Assembly (NCBI GenBank): GCA_947625675.1
Contig: CANQPH010000002.1
Span: 35,811 to 99,810 of the forward strand
Source: an uncultured Acetatifactor sp.
GTDB lineage: Bacteria > Bacillota > Clostridia > Lachnospirales > Lachnospiraceae
DNA length: 64,000 nucleotides
Direction: 5' to 3'
Shown: piece by piece, positions 59,812 through 64,000 of the stretch
How positions within the stretch are numbered: position 1 is the stretch's first letter
Layout of the letters: each line of letters starts with the position of its first letter
Notes under the pieces: model-generated
What the model saw: the letters and a program-made list of their open reading frames with translations, nothing else
What the model was told of the DNA's origin: nothing
Database searches by the model: none
Position numbers and translations under genes: made by a program

Positions 59812-61893
59812 CTAAAAGACATAATTGAACCTCCCAAAAGGAGCGGCGTCCCCGTCCCGATAAAAATTCATCACGTTGTCCAGGGCGATATTGTCGATCC
59901 ATTTGAATTCCAGATCAGGCTTTCCTTCCCTGTCAAGTCTCAGGAGGGCCCGATCCAGGGAAAGCATCAAGGCCCGCCCTTCCTGCACCGCATCCACTTC
60001 GGCGATCCGGCGAAATTCCCCATCGCTCCAGGAAAAAAGCCATCCCTCCGTGATTTTAAAATCATACCCCTGCCATCCGGTGGCCTTGTCCCGATCCACA
60101 TCCAGAAGCAGCGTCATGGGATTGACGCTTCCCCGGATGGCAGGCAGGATATCTTCCCTGCAAAGGGCGAGGAAATGAAGCTTTCTGTCGTCATAAGCCA
60201 CCCTGGCTTCCACGATGTTGTTCCTCCCGCTGTGATTCACGTATCGTCCGGCTTTCCCCAAGCCCGGATAATCCCGCCGGGCTTCCGTCCCCGCATGGGA
60301 CAGATAGACGGGCCGGGCTTCCATCATCTTCCCGATTTCCCCCGATGACAGCGTCATGGGCGGCACGTTCCGATCCACATGGACAAGCCCTTTGAACCTG
60401 CGGATATTGGCACACAGCTGAAGATAATAGGAATCCAGATACCCGTCGCAGTCCGGTTCGATATCCCGGGAATGTTCCCTGTCATATTGATCCACGAAGG
60501 CGATCTGGGTGCTGTCTTCCTCCCATATCCATGGTTTGCCCGGGAATTTGCCCATCAGCCATTCGTTCCAGCCCGTAACGAACACGTAATCCGGATCCAG
60601 TTTCATGGCATAGTCCCATTGCTCCTGCACGTTCAGCCCATACAGATAGGAATCCCCGGTGACTTTGCTATGCCCCTCCGCCAGAGTATAACTTCTTCCG
60701 TAGGTGCCCTTGTCGTTAAAATGCGTGCATATGCGCCCTTCCCTGGCATTTTGCGCCACGCCCACGCTGCACATCTCAAAACTGCCGTCCTCTCTTTGCC
60801 CGAAGCCGTTCTGAGGTGCGATCTCCAGCCAGCTCCATTGATCCGGCCGCCTGGAGCCGGTGGCATATCCCGGCTGTCCCGGACGGAAGGTGAAAAATTC
60901 CCTGATTTCCTGTAAAAGTCGGGTATCATAGGGCGATTTTCCCTCCTGGGGGATGGATTCCGGATAAGCCATCACCAGGGGTTTTCCATCCCACATAAAC
61001 CACAGATCCCTGTACTTCCCCGGCCGATACAAATCCTGGTACACGCTGCGAAGCATGGTCAGCGTACTGGGAGCCGGGCCGAAATTCATCATAAAGGCCA
61101 CCTGGGGCGTGTGGATCCCGTCCCTTCTCGCCAGATCCAGCCCCTCAAGCAGCGGCATATAAGCGTCCCGCCAGATACAGGAGCCGTTGGTGGTGTCGAA
61201 CACCAGCACGTCCACCCCAGCATCGGCAAAAAACTGAGCATGCCTGCGGATCACATAGGGATCGTCATTGCGGTAAAAGCCATAAAAGGGTTCATTCCAA
61301 TGCACGATGTCATGATCTGTCCAGACCGGATGGCCCATGTCGAATTCCGCTTCCGGAGCCGTCCGCAGGATTTCGGTCAGATTCCGGCAAATTCCCTCTC
61401 CGCCCATGCCCTGCCCGTTGCGCCAGGTCCAGTAAAACAGCCCCACCAGTTTTTTCCGGGGTTCCCCCGTATCCTCCCATTCCGGCAATTTCCGGCCCAA
61501 CATGTCCGTGGCCGTCAAAAGATCATTGTTCGTTTCCCGGAAATGTCTTTCCGGAAAGGCTTCCGGCGCTTCAGCGAAAGGGTCTTCCTCCGTCAGTTCA
61601 AAACGATCAAAATAACCGCTCTTTTCACAGGAAAATGCCAAAGTATGGGTTCCTGCGCCCAGAGGCGGGATCTGTGCCCAGACACTTTCCACTTCATTAA
61701 AATAAGCCGTTCCGGCCAAGGCGATAACCGCCGTCAGGGCCCCGTCCGCCCACAGTTCCATTTCAAAAGCATCATTGCCAAAGGTTTTATACCAGATCCT
61801 GATTCCCCGCACATCTTCATCCAGCACCACGTTTTCAAATGCGATGCTTCCCCCTTCTTCCTTTGCGCTCCATCTCGCTTCCAGCACCTTCAT
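59812..61893 (-). CDS. GH99/GH71-like glycoside hydrolase with flanking carbohydrate-binding domains
   Basis: 693 aa from ATG 61893, which has AAGGAG 9 nt upstream; the GTG at 61980 lacks a site. Residues 1 to about 105 resemble a CBM6-type sandwich (VLEARWSAKEEGG ... GTHTLAFSCEKSGYFDRFEL). The centre is a barrel with KLVGLFYWTWRNGQ, HWNEPFYGFYRNDDPYVIRRH, FADAGVDVLVFDTTNG and VFVTGWNEWLMG, as in GH71/GH99-like proteins. The end (MTLLLDVDRDKATGWQGYDFKI) resembles a CBM9-type domain. No signal peptide. Substrate unknown. Confidence 0.72.
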   Translation of the reverse strand: MKVLEARWSAKEEGGSIAFENVVLDEDVRGIRIWYKTFGNDAFEMELWADGALTAVIALAGTAYFNEVESVWAQIPPLGAGTHTLAFSCEKSGYFDRFELTEEDPFAEAPEAFPERHFRETNNDLLTATDMLGRKLPEWEDTGEPRKKLVGLFYWTWRNGQGMGGEGICRNLTEILRTAPEAEFDMGHPVWTDHDIVHWNEPFYGFYRNDDPYVIRRHAQFFADAGVDVLVFDTTNGSCIWRDAYMPLLEGLDLARRDGIHTPQVAFMMNFGPAPSTLTMLRSVYQDLYRPGKYRDLWFMWDGKPLVMAYPESIPQEGKSPYDTRLLQEIREFFTFRPGQPGYATGSRRPDQWSWLEIAPQNGFGQREDGSFEMCSVGVAQNAREGRICTHFNDKGTYGRSYTLAEGHSKVTGDSYLYGLNVQEQWDYAMKLDPDYVFVTGWNEWLMGKFPGKPWIWEEDSTQIAFVDQYDREHSRDIEPDCDGYLDSYYLQLCANIRRFKGLVHVDRNVPPMTLSSGEIGKMMEARPVYLSHAGTEARRDYPGLGKAGRYVNHSGRNNIVEARVAYDDRKLHFLALCREDILPAIRGSVNPMTLLLDVDRDKATGWQGYDFKITEGWLFSWSDGEFRRIAEVDAVQEGRALMLSLDRALLRLDREGKPDLEFKWIDNIALDNVMNFYRDGDAAPFGRFNYVF

Positions 61894-62023
61894 GCCCTTC
61901 GTCTCCTTCGCCTTCCGATAGGATAAGGGCCGCCGCAACTCCTCCTGCTCAGAAAAGAATTTTCGGCAGCCCTTTTTCACAAATCCGATTATCTCAAATC
62001 ATATTCGACTCGCAATTCGGCGA

Positions 62024-63895
62024 TCACTCCGCCGCAACACCGTCCGGAAGCTCACAGCCCAGCTGTTCCGCCACGGATCTGACGACGATGGCGCCGCCCA
62101 TATTCAGCCATTCCTGCACGAAATCATCCCACTCGTCAAAACTTCTCTCACCGGTGGCGAACTTATACTGTTCCGCATTGACGAAATCGGACAGACCTTC
62201 CGTTCCCTGCAGACCGGAAGTGGAATACAGCAGATCGTCCTTGGCCCAGCGATCCATGGACGCCATGGCCAAATTCGCCCGGTCTTTCGCCTCGGCGCTG
62301 AGTCTGTTGCGCTCCGACTTGTTGGGATCCTTCTCATCCACTTCGTCCCTCACGTAATTGGCCATCCACTTGGTGGTGAAGCCGAAATTCTGCCAGGGCG
62401 CAAGAGCCAGCCCGCTGGCGCCGTACTTGTGATTGTAAGTTCCCTTCGTATCGTCAGAAGGATGATCGCCCTTGGAAATCACCTGCCATCCATCCTCTTC
62501 CCGGAAGAACCGGATGTCCTCGTCATAGCCGTCTTCAACGTAAACTTCGTTGCCGCCGCCCTGCACGGTGTTAAAATACGCTTCTCCGCCATAGCACATG
62601 GCATCCAGCATGTGAAGGATGCGCAGCATCTTGCCCTGATCATTTTCCACGTTCTTCTTGGGAATCGCCCACAGCATGCCCAGGCTGCCGCCTGCGGATC
62701 CCTTGCCGCCTTCCACGGGGGACTTGTCGGGATACACCCAGGTGTTGACCAGCTTCTCCCAATATTCCATATCGTTCTTGGTGTCGTCATTCAAGAAATG
62801 TCCGGCGTACTCGTCAATGATGTTCGGCGCATGAACCGCACCCAGTCTGTCGTTCAGCCAATAGGACTTGGCCTGTTCCCATTCGATGGTGTACCAGTCG
62901 GAAGGAAGATCCCCGTCCTCGTAAAGAGCGTTCACGAACTTCAGGAAATTCTCGGTGGAGCCGTTCATCATGGGCACGGACAGCTTTCCGTCTGCATCTA
63001 CCGTATAGGCCGGATTGCCGAAGAAAGAGGCGAACCCGCTAAGCATCTGGAAGCTGTTGCCGCTTCCGCCGCCCAGAATGAAATAAGTATCCGCCTTGCC
63101 GTTGCCGTCCGGATCGTCATGGGCACAGGCATGGGCATAGGCAAGCAGTTCGTCCAGGGTGTCAGGCACATCCATCTGGAATTTGTCCAGCCAATCCTGC
63201 CGGTAACACACGTTCCAGCTGTCGGAGTCCTGGATGGAATACTTCGTCACTGCGGGGATCTCCCCGTTCGCCATGGTGGTAGCCTTGATCATGGTCTTGG
63301 TGACGAACTTGCAGGTCTGGGGCATGTAGGGATACATCGTTCTGGCATCCACCAGCAATCCCTGCTCACCGATGGTGAACGCCGTGGCGGTATCCATGAA
63401 CATGACCAGGTCAGGCGTGTCCCCGCCGGCGAACATGGTGGACATGGTGGTGCTGTAATCCTGCTGAGCGCTGGTAATCAACGTCAGGGACACATTGTAT
63501 TTTTCCTCCAGCCATTTCTTGATGGGATCGTTCTCCGGCATCGTATCGCCGTAGGAATAGGTCTGGAACACCAGATCATAATGGACGCTCATATCGTCAT
63601 AGTCGTAATTTACATCATCCGCCATGGGAGGATTCCCGGGCAAGGTGTCGGGAAATGCGATGTCCTCAAATGCAGGCACATTGGCATCGACCACGGAATC
63701 ACTTCCTCCGGTTTCTCCGGTATTGCCAGCCTCTTCCGTAACGTCCGATGAATTTCCGGCACCCGCTCCGCTCCCAGACGCTCCATTGGAACCGGATCCC
63801 TCATTCCCGTTTCCTCCACCGTTCCCGCCGCAGGCGGACAAAAGCATCGCCGCCGCCATGAAAACAGCCATCAACCTTACTACTTTTTTCTTCAT
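62024..63895 (-). CDS. Extracellular solute-binding lipoprotein (sugar/oligosaccharide ABC importer, LplA/YtcQ type)
   Basis: 623 aa; AAGGAGAG lies before ATG 63895. The lipobox AAMLLSAC puts the Cys at 22, followed by about 45 residues of Gly/Ser/Asn linker. The mature protein has the long family-1 binding-protein layout (DTPDLVMFMDTATAFTIGEQG, YRQDWLDKFQMDVPDTLDEL). Such proteins feed LplB/YtcP-type permeases, which are not downstream; they may lie beyond the right edge. It heads the run of glycosidase genes, which suggests uptake of the oligosaccharide they degrade. Confidence 0.88.
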   Translation of the reverse strand: MKKKVVRLMAVFMAAAMLLSACGGNGGGNGNEGSGSNGASGSGAGAGNSSDVTEEAGNTGETGGSDSVVDANVPAFEDIAFPDTLPGNPPMADDVNYDYDDMSVHYDLVFQTYSYGDTMPENDPIKKWLEEKYNVSLTLITSAQQDYSTTMSTMFAGGDTPDLVMFMDTATAFTIGEQGLLVDARTMYPYMPQTCKFVTKTMIKATTMANGEIPAVTKYSIQDSDSWNVCYRQDWLDKFQMDVPDTLDELLAYAHACAHDDPDGNGKADTYFILGGGSGNSFQMLSGFASFFGNPAYTVDADGKLSVPMMNGSTENFLKFVNALYEDGDLPSDWYTIEWEQAKSYWLNDRLGAVHAPNIIDEYAGHFLNDDTKNDMEYWEKLVNTWVYPDKSPVEGGKGSAGGSLGMLWAIPKKNVENDQGKMLRILHMLDAMCYGGEAYFNTVQGGGNEVYVEDGYDEDIRFFREEDGWQVISKGDHPSDDTKGTYNHKYGASGLALAPWQNFGFTTKWMANYVRDEVDEKDPNKSERNRLSAEAKDRANLAMASMDRWAKDDLLYSTSGLQGTEGLSDFVNAEQYKFATGERSFDEWDDFVQEWLNMGGAIVVRSVAEQLGCELPDGVAAE

Positions 63896-63927
63896 TGCCA
63901 AATCTCTCCTTTCCTCAATTAAAATAG

Positions 63928-63967
63928 GCATTTGTCAAATGCCGTAACCCATTAATTTTATTGGGTT
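63928..63967. promoter_or_regulatory. Two inverted repeats upstream of the binding protein
   Basis: GCATTTGTCAAATGC (63928-63942) is a perfect dyad, and AACCCA (63946-63951) pairs with TGGGTT (63962-63967). They lie 33-72 bp upstream of ATG 63895. They may be an operator and a terminator of an upstream gene; the window ends too soon to decide. Confidence 0.35.
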
Positions 63968-64000
63968 TTCTTGCTTATTTTATATAAATTTTCTCTCCGC

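Overview
The window looks like chromosomal DNA of a gut Lachnospiraceae (Clostridia, Bacillota). The evidence is the gene set (GGGtGRT protein with its Fe-S scaffold partner, DUF1015 near serC-serA, a leuB-ilvD-ilvB run, potABCD, BlaI with an M56 peptidase, GH78 and GH106 families), the strong AGGAGG-type ribosome sites, and the family resemblance of the proteins. Most genes lie on the minus strand. GC is moderately high, except in an AT-rich block at about 2.1-5.7 kb. No phage, insertion sequence, integrase or CRISPR array is visible.

Layout. 0-2.1 kb: GGGtGRT protein (cut by the left edge), NifU-like scaffold and a YdjM-type membrane protein. 2.1-5.6 kb: an AT-rich operon of unknown genes with a clear promoter; its last gene ends in what looks like a RAMA domain. 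5.7-11.5 kb: left-handed beta-helix transferase-like protein, topoisomerase III, asd and argH. 11.7-13.4 kb: a two-gene ABC importer without a binding protein. 13.6 kb: tRNA-Thr(CGT). 13.7-17.1 kb: mscS and glgB, overlapping. 17.3-21.8 kb: DUF1015, a small hypothetical, serA and serC. 21.8-28.1 kb: an L,D-transpeptidase behind leuB-ilvD-ilvB. 28.5-31.2 kb: yajC, tgt, aroC. 31.4-36.5 kb: a lactonase-like propeller divergent from potABCD. 36.6-43.9 kb: Cys-rich peptide, DUF5662, a debranching-enzyme homologue that has lost its catalytic residues, DUF1292, a UvrD-type helicase and gltX. 44-48.8 kb: MBL hydrolase, GH106-like enzyme and YczE-type membrane protein. 48.9-54.6 kb: Uma2, a candidate structured RNA, two lipoproteins, and a BlaI/M56 sensor pair whose peptidase gene is frameshifted. 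54.7-64 kb: a glycan-use operon (solute-binding lipoprotein, GH99/71-like enzyme, two GH78-type proteins, MBL hydrolase).

The most unusual structural feature is a pair of intergenic repeats (18740-18885 and 28295-28428). Each folds as an outer stem closing three hairpins. The two copies differ by compensatory changes in the arms, and the central hairpin is inverted in one copy relative to the other. A second theme is short tandem repeats, in frame inside many proteins (ArgH tail, GlgX-like protein, helicase, lipoprotein, M56 linker) and also between genes. A third is a probable structured RNA of about 180 nt behind a near-consensus promoter at 49.85 kb.

The metabolic genes cover serine, branched-chain amino acid, aspartate-family, arginine and chorismate synthesis, glycogen branching, polyamine uptake and breakdown of plant or host glycans, probably rhamnose-containing. 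All functions are inferred by reading the sequence; no database search was possible.
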